Assembly (NCBI GenBank): GCA_964017195.1
Contig: OZ024898.1
Span: forward strand, 8,941,130-9,005,129
Reading direction: 5' to 3'
Origin: Siderastrea radians
Taxonomy: Eukaryota; Cnidaria; Anthozoa; Scleractinia; Rhizangiidae
DNA: 64,000 nt
Shown: positions 22,189 through 37,100 of the stretch, one piece after another
How the letters are laid out: each line of letters opens with the position of its first letter
Numbering within the stretch: position 1 is the stretch's first letter
Made by a program: the position numbers and the translations under genes
The notes under the pieces: model-generated
Database searches by the model: none
What the model was told of the DNA's origin: nothing
The model's input: only the letters and a program-made list of their open reading frames with translations

Positions 22189-25100
22189 TTACACGGGCGA
22201 AGGTGCCCGCGCAGTCTTGGGAACTTCTAACATCACCGATGGTCTCCGAAGAGAGGATTCGCTGATAGCTGATCCCGCTCTAGACCTCCCTCTTATACTC
22301 GCCCGGGACCCTTTGGCGCTGTCCATGGACTGATACGTAGTGCCCTTGATAAGCGCCTGTTTGATGCTCTCGTCCATTCCGGCCACGCCCATTTCACCAA
22401 ATACCTGACGATAGTGAATGGAAACAAATAAGGTGAGCCCAGAGGGCCATTCAAAGCGCACGCGAAAGCACTCTCATTAGGTAAGATATAGTGAGATATA
22501 ACCCGGGGGGGCGGGGGGGGCCCGGGGGGCACTTGACCAATGTTTAGCTATAGGGGTGCCGCTGAGGCTCTGCCAGAAGCCCTGATCCTGTTTAGGACAA
22601 AAAAATGCCCTAAAATACCAACCCTGTCTAGGACGGCACCCTCCATTTTAGGTCCTTAAAACAAATAACGCAATGCACACTCTTGTTTCACAAAGTTTTA
22701 AAGTGTTTTGGGAGACCGGCAAACATCTCCGATCTAGGATTGCCGAACACTGGATATGCCATATTTAACGACGACAATCGTGCAACCATACCCTGTTTAG
22801 GACACGTACAGACCCTGTTTAGGGCAGACTGGCACAAAATGATATACCCTGTTCAGGACAGAGAGGCCAAAGACCATAACCCGTCCAGCGGCATGACCCG
22901 GTATAGGCATATAAGGGAGTACCCCCCCGGGATATAACTTCGAGATAGACTAGCATCCTATCCAGTGGGAAGTAGTAACTCTACTACCCGCCTCATGCCA
23001 CGGAAACCGGGTTAAGCTTCGGCAGTTGCAAAGACACTAGCCTCGTGAGGAGACAATGTAGTGTAAAGTTTCTTGTTTAAGAAAACGATGAGTTGGCAAA
23101 GGAAACGTTTTTCTTTCGCCAACAACCTACCTTTTCATAAAAGTCATATCACTGTTTAGCACGATTCTGTTTCATACGTTTTAAGAAAGTTAATGAAGTA
23201 GTGCGTTTAAGGGTGGCAAACCAATAGACTTATAACCGTGCCACTGATCTGCACGTAAGCGCAGTGGCATTGACAATGGCCTATGGCCTATTGCACTGAA
23301 TGTATGCCCCCTCCCCGACCCCCCCCCCCCCGGTTGAGGAACGTACAGTGGAATTCTTCAGGAGTAAGGTGGATAAACAGTAGAATTCGTACGGGGTAAG
23401 TGTTAAAAATAACGGAATTCTTAGGGGGTGATATACCCAATTTTAAAGAATTGTTTAGGGTTGAAGAGAAATTTCATAGAATTCTTCTGGGGATTTCTTG
23501 TGGGATTAAGACATTTTTAATGGGTTTCTTTAGGGCTAAGTGTAAAAGAACAGTCCTCAAAAGGTGGCGGGGGGGGGGGGTGCATATATTCAATGCAATA
23601 GCCCAATGTAGTAAACGTGACAGAGAAACCCACAAAGCACAGATACTCCTCACTGACCTCTACAACAGCTCCATCAGGCAGCCTCAGGAAGTGCCTGTAC
23701 AGCTCTCTCAATCCATCCAAGTGAATCGTGTGAATAGACACGTGTGTAGTGATCTCACGGTGACCCGTCTTCTTTCGGTCCGAGGCTCCCATGTCTGACT
23801 CGTCAATCTAGTAAGAGAAGGACTGGATCAGACTGCGCAACCACAAACCGAAATGACAGTTCAACCTGCTGTTGTTTAGTCAGGTACCGACAACACGAGT
23901 AAGATAACATAGTTAATTGCGTGAGCCAAGGCGTTAGTATAGGTCTGGGGTGATCGGTCTGTTGGATTTGGACAGGTTTGACAGTCCCTAGACTAAATTT
24001 ATAGAAAAATATATCGATAATGTACGAAAAATTGAAAACACGACTGGACGCTCTCTGGTCATCGTAATATTTCGTACATTTTCTCAAGTTTTCATTCATT
24101 TTTCTTTTTGTTCAAAAATCACGTGTTCAGAAATTACGCATCCGCTTGCCTGGGACGAGTTCTTCCTAGCCCAGATGACTAGATTTTCCAAAGTGCTTGT
24201 CCAACTGGACGAGTGAAATTTAACATGCACCAAGTATAACTAAATTTCAACCCAGATATTTAAAAGCAGCCCGGTTATTATCGGTTTGTCAGCAATGAAT
24301 TTTCAACTTTCTTAAGGCCCGTTTACACATGCGATTTTTTTGTGCAATTTTTGTCGCACTTTTCAGTGCAATTTTTGGCGCGCTCGAACTCGCGATAAAA
24401 ATTGCAAGTGTAAACTAGCGGCGATTTCTGTGCGATTTGTCGCTGCGGTATCGCAGAGGTTTCGAACATGTTCGAAACTTGATGCAACTTGGCGGCGATT
24501 TGGGGGAAATTGCAGCAAATATCGCACTGGAATCGCAGCGAAATCGCTGCTAGTTTACACTTGCGACAAAAGTTGCATTGGAAAGCGCGACAAAAATTGC
24601 ACCAAAAATCGCATGTGTAAATGGGCATTTACAAGGAATAAACTACTCTAGTATCCATACCTGCTCCTCCTCCCAGATGTAATCATACACTGCAGATTTT
24701 CTTCTTTCTCCTTCCTCCCCTCGCCACTGCTCTGCCTTCTTGCAAACGTAACTCAGCTCCACATTGGAGATCTCCAGATCATAAGGAATGAAGAACTCAT
24801 CCTCACGCGCGTGAAGCCGGTGATACACGTCCATGAGGCGACCATTGTTGTGAATCCGCAGGAAATAGAAGTAGAGCACCACAGAGGAAGTGAAGATGGT
24901 CACGATGTAGAGGAACACCGTCAGAACGATCCCAACAGCTCCGTTGTTTTCGAAGCGGAAGAAATGCCAGTAGAGTTTGAACGCATCTCCTATGGGTACA
25001 TCCCCACCAACGTTCAGGTACCTAGGACAAGACAAAACGTTTGAATTCATTTACCAGCAACGGACAAGGGTGTTGCTTAACCCTTTAAACCCCCCAAAAA

Positions 25101-28100
25101 CTCAATTCTCCTTACAATATCACTACTTAGTCAAACATATAAGGTAGTGAGAATAACGTAACTGATCACCAAATTAATATAAACTAAATAATATCTTGAA
25201 ATTTGAGCACATTCTCCCTACCAGTACGATAAGAAAGATATTAGGAACAGCGAGAGGAATGATAATAACAGCTTTATTTAAGTGTCAAAGCATTTAGCAC
25301 GGCAGTGCTAACTGGGGACACAGTAAATAAGAGCAAGTAACATGATAAATGGGACATAAACGTTTTAAAAATCCCCAACTGGTGGGATGCTTAAAAGCAT
25401 GGCTGAGGATTTGAACACGGGACCTCTCTAAAACAAATCCAAGTGGTCAGAGAGGAAGGCTTGAATCCGGGACCTAAGGATTACAAATCCAGCGCCCCAA
25501 CCACTCGGTCACGCCACCTCCCAATATGCACGTTGATATTGGGGCTTAAAGGGGTTAGCAACATTCCAAGGAGACCATCGGATACAGGTGCGTGAGCTAG
25601 CGTGATGTAACGTGACAGGAACCTCTCAAACTCATTAATAATTCATAAAGAGAAAACAAAGGAAATCACTACCGTGACGGTGGTTTGGATACCGAATCTT
25701 AATTAGCATAAAGTTTTGCGAACTTTTGCTCTAAATTTCTCCAAGAATTATGAATGGTTTGAGAAGCCATATCAAAAACTCGAAAGAGTGTTTCATCAGG
25801 TATCCAAACACCTCGAAGTCGGTCAAAAAAGCTCGGCTGCGCCTCATTTTTTCAACCCACTTCTCGGGGTTTGGATACCCTGATGAAACACTCTTTCTCG
25901 TGTTTGATATATTACTTCCAAAATACAGTGAACTAGTGTGACAGAATACCAAGCTACATAGGGTTTATTCTAGGCGCTGCTTTGCGGGATTTCCGCAATT
26001 CGAAAAAAAAAATGTCACAAAATTTACGTTGGCGCCTCAAATGGGGCACACAACATTGTGTCCAAGGATAAGTACTAACTTTCTGAAATAAAGGATCCAA
26101 AAACATCACTGACGATAAGATTGATAAGACCGCCGTTCTATACTTCGAAATTTATAGTCTCTAACTGTCTCAATTGAACTTCTTTTCTTCATTTGTTTCT
26201 GTGTTCGTATTCTGCACTTTCTTGAGTTGCTTCTGAGTTATTCTCTTTTCTTCCATGCATATATGCCGATAATAACAACAATTAAAACAGGGAATGTCAC
26301 AGTTTTCAAGCGACGAGGGCCATTATTGTACGAGACAAACATCCGGGATTCCGCAGTTGCTCGAATCCACGCCTTCTCAGTCGCTCCTTTCTTGGGCCCC
26401 CTTTCTTGAAAAAGGTCCCCCCTAAAATTACAAAAGGGAGCCCACGGGGCCCTCATTGGCCAATTTCTAGAATAAACCCTGCTACATACCTCATGAGCGC
26501 AGAGTCAACAATCAGGATCCAAATCGGGTCTAAAAGCACGTTGATTCCATACGCCATGATAAAACGGGAGAAGATATTAGGAGACGTGCCGTATAAGCGC
26601 TGAAGCAGCCATGAAAATATCACCGTCAAACAGAATATGATAATGTTAAAGAACGGTCCTATAACCACCAAGCTGATCTCTTCACGGGTCTTTAGTAGGG
26701 TGTTCTGATAGTTCAGGTTTACCGTGTAAGCCAGGAAATCATACCTACACAAAGACACATGTATAACATCGTTAGCCCTTTAAGATCGAATAGTAATCAG
26801 CACTAACTTCATTCACCTGATAAGGTCTGCATTCTTATAAGGCCATTCCCCTTTTTTTTTCTGTGAAGCATCGTTGACGTTACACTGTGCCGAGAGCGGG
26901 AAAACATATAACCAGTTGTGCGCAAAGAGCAGTGAGTATGAAAGAAGTACCAAGCCCGGGAAAAAAATGCAACCGATGCCGAGCATGACGAAACATGTAA
27001 CTGCTGTCAAGCGTGGGAAAACTGGTCAGCAGTGCCCAGAGGAAGAAAACATGTAACCGATTTAAGCGCGATACACGCAACCGGTGCCTAGGGCAACTAA
27101 ACATGAAACCGGTGCAGTCTTTTGCCGGAAAACGCGCAAAGTCACGACTGGTTTTGCTGTACCCCTCATTGGCTGAAATTAGAAGCAAATTTTCCCTGAT
27201 TGATTAAAAAAACTTACTTGCTGAGAGGAATAGCGAGCGCTTGAAGGTAAATCCACTGACCGCCATAATGAGTGTACAGTCGTAACCACCATGTGAAGGC
27301 AATAAGAAGCAGCATGGCCCAGAATTCTCGGGAGCGCCACTGGGAGAGGCCCAGCTCAGCCATGAGTTGACGGCCGACATATTGCATCTTCTCTCGGTCA
27401 TAGCGAGGGATGTGCCCTTTGTTGGACCATGGGGGTCTGTAGGAGAGAAGAGAAACAAAAAATACCAGAGGTTGACTAAATACAAAAAAAAAAATACAAA
27501 AAAATTAAATAAAACATTTACCAAAACGTCAAATCTTTTAAGTCGAAATATTTTCAACCCCAAAGAAAAGTAGGACTCAACAGCATTCATTTGAGTGGCC
27601 ATACGTCTCGCCATTTAAACCACACACAACCAGTCAATTTCCCGCCTTTTCAGCGGCTGCTTGCTATAACAACGATTGCAACCAGTCATTTTTCCTGCCA
27701 CTTTAGCGGTTCCAATCGTTACACGATACGCAGCCATATATTTCCCGCCATTCTAACGGCTGCCCATTTCTGACGACAAGCAGCCCGTCATTTTCCCGCC
27801 ATTTTAAGGAGCCGGCCAATGCTCTTCCCGTCATTTTATCAGCAGATAATTCAATACTTACTGAACAGTAAACGTATGTTCTTCTAGCTCTTCCAAGTGA
27901 GTCAGCTTCTTTCTCTTTTTCTTCCGCGTTATGAGTGGAGTTTTCGGAAGCATGGTGAACATTTTCTTGGCGTGAACATCCACTGGGTTATTCAAGTGTT
28001 TCTAAAATGGAAAATTGAGTTTTTAGACTAAGAGCCGTCTCATAAATCCCTTTGTTCTTGGTTAAAATTGAAGCAACGTGCAAATGCCTGACAAAAATCA

Positions 28101-31100
28101 AGAAGAGTTTCTTTGTACTCGGCGTGGTTTGAGTTTGTTGATTAAATACTTCAGGTAAAACGACCTTGAATAGACGATGTTGAAGTATTCTGCTAAATTT
28201 TTCTCTCCCTTCGAATTCATTCCTTTACTTTGTTATGAACTGTAGTTATGAAAGAAATGAAAAATGAAAAAAAAAAAAAGGATATACACAGAACCAGTTA
28301 GTCCGCTAGCAGGCTCATGAGGACCTTGGTTGGTAGCGGACTGTCTGGTATCCGTCTATTAATTACTAACCCTCAAATTTGAATTTTCAATCCTCTTCAA
28401 ATCTTCAATTTTTTCTTTTCTCAATACTTTCTCAACCTCTCCCCTTATTCTTTTCTAAGAACATTTCGAAATTCGTCAAAAAATTCTCAAAACTTCACTA
28501 CGCCTTGAACAACGACCTAATGGGGCCATTTGTGGATCGAATGAAATCGCTTTGAGATAAAAAAAAGTTCAAGTGCTGAAACTTGTTAAAAACGTGGCGT
28601 TTGACCGTAATGCCCCATAACGCTTAACGTAAGTCTAGTTATCAACTACTGGCAGTTGCTACTGATGACAAACCTTGTAGTACATGCCCGGCTGTCCCTT
28701 GACTGGTCTAAAACCATCATCTTTCTTCAGCATGAGCACCTCATCATCCGAATAGTCAGTCCCGCTACCGTCGCTTGAGGCGTCTACCTCCACTGCCTTG
28801 CGTGACATGTGCATGGTCACGGGGCGTGACATCCGGCGTGACGCGGCTGATGCACGGCGCTGGTCTCCCCCGTAAGATGTACGGCGCTGACGTAATATCG
28901 GATCCGGCACAGTAAGGGACTGAAATAGGAAAACTCACCATTGAGTCATTATTTTGGAAAACCTGAAGATAAATTACATAATTATCGAGGGCTGTCAACG
29001 AGGGCCGTAAACTGTTAACACCTGTTATGGCTGAGTGAGCTTGATGGCACCTCGACGACGTGCTCGCACGCGCTTTCCCGCGCTTAACGCTAATTACTCA
29101 TATTCGCTTCGATTTCTGATTGGTTCATTTTGTGTTTTGTTCCCTTTGTGATTGGTTAGAGTAATTACTTTGGTTTTAGTTTTACGTTCTACTGGTTTGG
29201 CTCAATTGAAAACCGCTCTATTGGTTTGGCTCAATTGAAAACCGCTGTAAAGAAATAACTTCATAAACCTTTGATTGGACCACACATAATAACGTAACCG
29301 TAATATGCCATTTCCGAGTTGCCTTGTACCTCTTTTTCAAAGTGAGTCTTAGTGTAAAGCCTTTCAAATAAACATGAGTTTCCATTTACATGCAGATAAA
29401 ACTCAATTTCATATGAAAGGTTGTGCATGAGGCCTCGTTTTTAAAAAGAGGCACGAGACAACCCGGAAAAGGCCTATAACGACGCCGCCGTTAAACAAGT
29501 TTTCACTACAGTCAATTCACAATTGAAGGGTTTTAATGCGAATGGGGCGTATATTGCAACTTTGGGACAAAAATAAAAGGGAAAAAAATCCAAACTTGCC
29601 CAGACTTACCCCCAAACTTTCACTGGGGTTTTTGTGTTGTAAACACTGGTTTGTTTTTATTTTCCCTGGAAGAAAAATCGACAGCAACCTTGCTGTGACA
29701 ATGGGCACCTTTCTGGTGCCGGGAATTAGCTTTTAATGGCAGGAAATAAATATACGGACATTGTTTTAGCACACAAAATCCACAGAACGTAAAGACTGGA
29801 GCAGTTTGGAGTGTTTTTCAACTATTTTCCCCAGAATCGCGATATTCACCCCTTTGTCATTAAACACTTCACGATCTCCTTCAATTTCCTAAATCATTTG
29901 TAATTTGCTATTACTCACAGTTCTTCTCACATCCGGGACCTCCACCTGTAGGTTATGGGTAGAACCCATGCCCTCCTTCTCCTCCACGGCTGCATCAATG
30001 TGTGCTGTGCTTCCAAAAAAACTGGACCTAAATATAATTATGGAAGCCAATCATTAAGTTCGTCTATAAACGTGAAAACAACAATCTATCTGCTGTCACT
30101 TTTTTTTACTGTTGCAAATTATTAAATAGGGAAAACCAAACTTTAAAGTTTGTGGACAAAACCCTAAAGAGTGACCACTCAAATGAAAGCTACTGAGCAG
30201 TACTTTCCTGTGGTGCTGTTTATTATGCTGTACAAGATGGTTCTAACTTTTGAGTCTGTGGATAATATCCTAAAGTGTGACCATTCAGATGAAAGCTATT
30301 GAGCAGTACTTTCCTGTGGTGCTGCTTATTGTGCTGTACAAGGTGGCTCTAGCATTTGAGTTTCTGGATGAAATTCCAAAGTGTCACCATTCAAATGAAA
30401 GCTTTCGAGTAGTACTTTCCTGTGGACCCAGGCTGTTCATTTTTCAATATTGTCCAAAAAGACATTTGAAATCGTTTTGTCTTATAACATTCAAGTTTGG
30501 ATGTCCTTGTAGTAAAAAGGTTAACTCACCCCATCATACTGATTCTACTGCCACGTCGACTGCTGGAAGGAGATACAGACTTGAGATCCATCCGCGAGCC
30601 AAAGATGGGTTCCTCTCCATCAATGTTCTCTTCATCAATGTTTGTGCGTGATGGGTAGCTGAGAATTCCAGATGTGAACTGCAGTTCAACTTCATACTCC
30701 TTCTGGCCGGCCATGTATCTGAAGACAAAAAAAAAGAATAATAAAATAAATAAAATGGTTTAACATGTTTTGCTGCCAAAAGAGATCACCACAGTTTTTC
30801 AGCAACTATTGAATTGGCAAAAAGCCTGACAAAATTCAAGTTTGAATGGTATTCGGACTCATGACCTTTGCAATAAGGTTTTAAGAGTCATGAAGCCATT
30901 TACTATCGACTGTGGGAGCTGGTCATATTTGCAAAGTTCTATCACTCCCGTCAATTGATTAATATATGTATGACGTGTTCTGAAACCTTTTAGGAGTTCC
31001 TTTCAAAATGATTTTAAGAAGCCCTCTACTTTCTATCCCCACCACTGCGTACAGACATCTGCTATTTCCTTAGGTGATACCTGCATGCAGGCTACTGCTT

Positions 31101-34100
31101 AGTAAAGCATAAGCATTTTAAATTTTAAAAGCATCCTTGTTTATTTCATGCCAGTACACCCGGGTGTTCTCTACATGTAACAATTTCTTGACATCTCACC
31201 GAGGTAGTTTGACGATCTCAAAGTACAGATTACACAGCCAGTTCTCCAAGTCTTCTGCCATCAGCTCTTCAATTTTCTCATGCTTATCAATGTGAGGATC
31301 CATATCGCCCCTAAGAAATGGAGCCTTGTACCTGCAAACAGATTGAAGCATTGTTAATAATCATTGGTCCTACAGTATTCCTCAAAATAATAATACATAC
31401 ACATATTTTTATTTTTGTACTTAAGCTGCATGGTGGGTATTCATATATATTTGTACAAGACGCTAGAAATAGAACTTCTGATATAAAGTATATGTACAAA
31501 TCTGACATGTGAACTTTCTAGGTCACACCTTTCACATGTCAGAAAAGAAGCTTACTGGAACATAATTATACTGTCTACCATCCATCTCACAACCGCAGAG
31601 GACAAAGAAAACAACAAAAGTCCTACAGACAGTACATCTAAAAACCGGGTTTGATACCAAGAAAGCCTGATGACCTTGCACGTGACAAGGAGGGTTGGAG
31701 AGAGCTCATGATGGTTGCCTGCATTGCATCTGAACAACAGAGTATTACTGTAATTGTACGAACATGCTGTGAATCCTAATCTATAACTTACAACCCTGGC
31801 AATACATTCACCATACTCATTGTTAAGCGGCCTTCACACATCAAACTAATGTTGGCCAACTTGTGTTGCAAACTCAAATTGGTGTGTATGTGTGTGAGTG
31901 ACACAGCAACATGTTGGCAAACTGCTGGTGACAAATCAGAACTTGTCTCTATTCTTGCCAACTTTTTCCCAACTTTTTCATTCACACACACCAATTTATG
32001 TCTATTTATTTACCTCCCCCCCCAAAAAAAAAATTGACACGCTGCAGTCATTTTCCTGTTAACAAGAGCACATTGTCATGGCACATCTATGAACTGGGTT
32101 TCACTGTTTTTGTACCAAAAATCCACTCTGGTACCTCCTGTAATAGTACACTGTACAATATAATAATGTGGTTATAGCACAATAGTAGTCTTGCTTACTT
32201 TCCATCAACAATGTTAAACTCTCCATCGCAAATGGGGAAACAGCCCCACCCCACCACCCTGTCTGTAGGTGTGACACTCCCCCTGAGGATAAACAGCTCA
32301 AACACCAGAATCATGCCTGGACGAACGTCTGGTCTGGAAGGACACACCGTAAACACACTCTGGTCAATCTGAGGAGGAAAAAAATGGACAAACATTACCA
32401 AAAAGAAGCAAAGGAACCAATGAATAAAGGGAGGAATGAACAAACAAAGAAACAAATGTGACAGTACTGTATTCATCTTCTTGACAGTGAAAAGGAATTG
32501 ATCACATGAAGAGATGTTTTTACATGTATTGTCTGAGTCGTGATTTGTTTGTTCAATTTGATTCTCACCAGACTCGATTATAGTCACAATTCTCGATACT
32601 CAATTATCAATTTCCAACATTCAGTTCTTGTAAAAATTGAGAAACGAAAATCAAGTAGAGGATGGAGACTTGAGACTGGCTGTTGACTTACAATTGCTCT
32701 GTCTGCTAGGTTAAGCTTTGGCTGCACGGGCCGCCTATGGGTTAAGCATGATTTTATGTTTTTCTTCACTTCTTGATTTACCCTTTTTTCATTTTCTAAG
32801 GAAACTAACCTTGATTTCTATATTAAAGAACTCCCCATCATGCTGAAGGGGCAACGTTGCTCCGCCCCACTGCTGCCCTTTGAGGTTGGACCATTTGAGA
32901 ACATGGCCACCCAGACGATCATAGAGTGACACCATCAAAACATAGCGACCAGCTAGAGAAAAAAACACCACGTACACGAACATGTATTAGAGATTGCAGA
33001 GGGTTTGTTACCATTTTGCTCCATGTATTCAAGCAACACTTTCTTGTGGTACCATTTATCATGAAATACCAGGTAGTGCTAACTTTCGAGACTGAGGACG
33101 AAATCTGAAATTGTGAGTCCCACTCAAATTAAAGCTACTGGGCAGTACTTATCTGTGATGTTATGCCATACAGAGTGGTTCTAACTTGTGAGTTTATGAA
33201 TAAAATCCACAAGTGTGACTATTTAAACAAAAGCTACTAAACACTAGCAGTATTGTCATGTGATTTTGCTGTTTGTTTCCCAACATATACATGTATTATA
33301 CTTTGCCAAATAAAATTCAGTGCTCTTTTTCTTCTCTCAATCTTGGGAACTTTGGGGAATGCACTTTTTTTAAACATTTTTGTCAATGAATTTAGAATTT
33401 TGCAATAATGCTTTAAATATAAAAATGTCTTCATACATGTACCTGTGAATTTTATATGCATTTCTCAATCACTATAAGAATCTTGAAACTCTAGTGTTTC
33501 CAATTTAATTTAAGACCTGAGATTTACTGTGCCTGATAATGCACCCATCATTGTTACGCTGAAGGGAGTGGGGTACCACAGATGGATGTGTGTCATTTGA
33601 ATCATTTTTTCCATCTCCACCCTCATGCATTTGACTGTCAAAATTAATTTCTCACCAGTACAGACCTGGTAGTGATGAAAGGGACGTTAATAGGTAACCC
33701 AAAATGAGGGAGGATTTGATGTCATTCGACCAATTTTTTGGTCCTAGGGAGTGGCAATTGGTCAAAGATTCAACAGAAAAGTTGAAATGACTTTTGTGTC
33801 CTACATCTACCCAGAGGACCTCCCTCCCTGCCCTTCCTGGGCTTAACAACCTTACATTGTACTACATAAACTGCATGTATCTAAGCTTCACTTACCAAAC
33901 ACCAAAGATTTTCAGTCATGGCTAGAATTTGCTGAAACACATCATTTCTTATATGGGAATGGCTAATCCACAGCCTTAAAAAACTAATCATCTGCCAGTA
34001 ATTTAACAACAGTAAAATTTATTTCCACCTGGTAACTTGTCTTTGACTCCTCTTAAACACCTCAGTTTGATCTGGATTGGTTGCGGTGTCCTGTTCCAAT

Positions 34101-37100
34101 CCACTTTCCATCGCCGTCCTTTGCTGCCTCCATACTGACCATCTGCCATTATCAGATCTCCATACATGGCCTGAAAAAATCATAAAAAAAATGTTGAAAT
34201 GGGCTGAGTGAAATTTTTTATTTTCTTGCCATCATCATTTTCTTGCACCTTTAGCTTTACAGAGTCTTAAGTGTGACATCTTTAATAACATTAAATTTAC
34301 ATGTACATGTACATGTACATATTAATTGGAATCAGCTTTTCAATCAGTATTGAAGAATAAATTCCAGGAAAGCTTTTACTAGTAACTATTTTCAAGTTTC
34401 TTTAAAGTGGGGCAATTCTACAAGGGGGTAAACTATTAGTCAAGAAAACATCAATGCAAAATAAAAGTGCTTGCCCTTATTTTTCAAGAGAAGTTTGTCA
34501 TCATGCCCCAAGAAGGTGACAGTTGTTTGTATTTTGTGGTGCACCTAGACTTCCTGTAGAATCCATTAGATGCTACAGCAGAGGCATAAAATTGCAACAC
34601 TTGCCTTGACTTCTCCCTTTCTTGCTGTCAGAGATTTCAGCAGTTGCTCTTCTGCCCGACGGAATGCTCGGTGAATCCTGTTCTGAATCAGCCGATCTTG
34701 CTGCATCATCAGATCCTTAACAAGCACAACAAAAACAGAATTTCAAATTAGAATAAGTCACCATTAAAAGCAAGACCACCAGCTATAAGTGTCAACAGTT
34801 AACCTGTTTAACATCATTCTGAGAAATGATAGCTGTAGCAATTTTAGAAAACAACTCAGTTCTACCCAAATATAAAATAGCTGCTGGTGCTATGCTATTA
34901 CTCTCCAAAAACTTCTATCAATAAGCTGAGTAGGACATACTCATGCTGGTGATCACACACCATGAAAGCTCTATTAACCCTTACATCCCCAAAAGTGACA
35001 AGCATCTAATTTCTCCTTACATTGTCCCTACTTCAGATCAAACATACAGGTCCTGAGAATAAAGGAAATGATCACCAAATGTGAAACATCTTGATGTTTG
35101 TGCAAATTCTCTTAACTAGTACCATAAGAATTGTATGGAGAACACTAAGGAGAATATGCATATTGATATTGGGGCTTAAAGGGTTAAGCCCTGAATTTTG
35201 ATTAGACATGATAATCATAAAACTGATCTGGCATCCTCCATCTTGGACATTTTAAAACAAACACAATTGATCAGGAAACTGACGCATAAAAAGGTTTTGG
35301 CAGAAACTGTGAGGCAACTTTAAATTGAAGGGCCCGGTGGAAAAAGGGCGTAAGTGATGATTTGAGGTTAAAATCGAAATTGCTCCTATTTAGCTGAACA
35401 TGGGCACACACGCTGGTTTTCATGTGAGGAACGCTGTTGCACACTTATTTCTTGACCTGAGATCTAAAATTTGAAGAATTAGCGTATTACTTTTGCGTGA
35501 AAAGTTTTGTTGAACTGAACTCGCTCAAGTGATGCGTGAAAGATTTCTTTTGTTCTCTGCCTGAACTAAAACAAAGGAATTCAACCTAGAATCCGCCGTC
35601 CTGTTGTTTTCTTTGTGTCAGTTTTAAGCAAAAGTAATATGCTAATTCTTCAAATTTTAACCTCAAATCATCACTTACGCCCTTTTTCCACCGGGCCCTT
35701 CAATTAGCCTTGCACTGCTTTCACAGCCAATTTGAAATTAAGTAAATTAACATCAACTCACCTCTCTTTGTTGCACATGTTTCCGTTTCTCTCTCATCAC
35801 CCTCATAACTTCTTTACGAGCTTTAGCCTCTCTCATCAGTAAATCTTCCTGTCTTTCGCGCTGTACTTTGGCCTGTTGTTGTTCATAAGCTATGTGTTCA
35901 TCTCGCAGACGGCATTCCTCTTCCTTTATATGAATAAGAACAAAACCTTTACTAAAGGCTTTCCACATTCAATAAACGTCCAAATAAAGATTTGTTTTTT
36001 CTTTCTTTCCAACAAAAAATTGTTAGTTATACCAATGTAACAGAGTAGGGTTTGTGTCACACCATAATGTGATGGCATCATTCAGAGTGCCCAGATGATC
36101 AAAAGAAGCACTAACTAACACGTGCATGTAACTATAGCTGGAAGGTTTTCATACCTGAACCATCTCCAGTGAAATATTCCCAATCATGAGAATTTCTTCT
36201 TCCATCCTTTTCTCAAATTCCTCATCATAAGGGTCAATAGACTCGTTAGCAAGACCCTGCTTGAGTTCTTCAATGCGCCGCTGCTTGGCATGTTTTTCCT
36301 CTGGAAGTATGAGTGGTGGTGGAGAAGCTGTCGTTTCCAGTTCAGACTCACCTCCATCTAAAGTTCCCATCAGCATGTCAAGATCTGGGAGATCATCATT
36401 CTTGGGAGGGGCTAGGAGAACAAAAGAGAAAATACATGCAAAACAATTATTGGAATGTGTTGTTCCAGAAAATATCCATACCCCCCCACAGAGGGTTTTT
36501 TGGTTTGAATCCCCTACCCCTCTGGAAATTCCAGTTTAGGCTTATGACCCTCTGTGGTGAGGGTGTGGTTATTTTCTGGAATCACAATTTCAACAATCTA
36601 CAAGAGCCAGAGTCAACAACTAAAACAATCAAATAAAAGAAATTTTAAGTTATGGTTTCACTAGGTTCATGAATGAAGTGACCAGCCGTACAAAAAAATT
36701 AAATTCTAGCTCGCCCTTTGAGAAAAAAGCTACTCTCAAGTTACAGCTTGGTTAGGGCACTTTCTCACTATTCCTTTAGCATTATTAATCTGTCAAATAC
36801 ATGTAGCTAATAATGTCCCTTTAGCTAGTAGACAAAAACGTTATCTGGCCAACAATCATAATAGATCTACATGTACCTAAGTACAAGCTCCGGATGGTCA
36901 CACGGTATATTAATTTTATTGAGCCCTGCACAACACCTATATATTATTAGGTATGTCTACAATAATTCCATGTTATTTGCTGAGCCAAGCAGACATGGTG
37001 AACTCATTAAAAAGTTGCACCCTCAGTTTATAAGTTAATAAAAATGGTCAATGGAGAGAACCTGCACATTGCTTTGACCTGGGCATCAAAGGGCACACAA

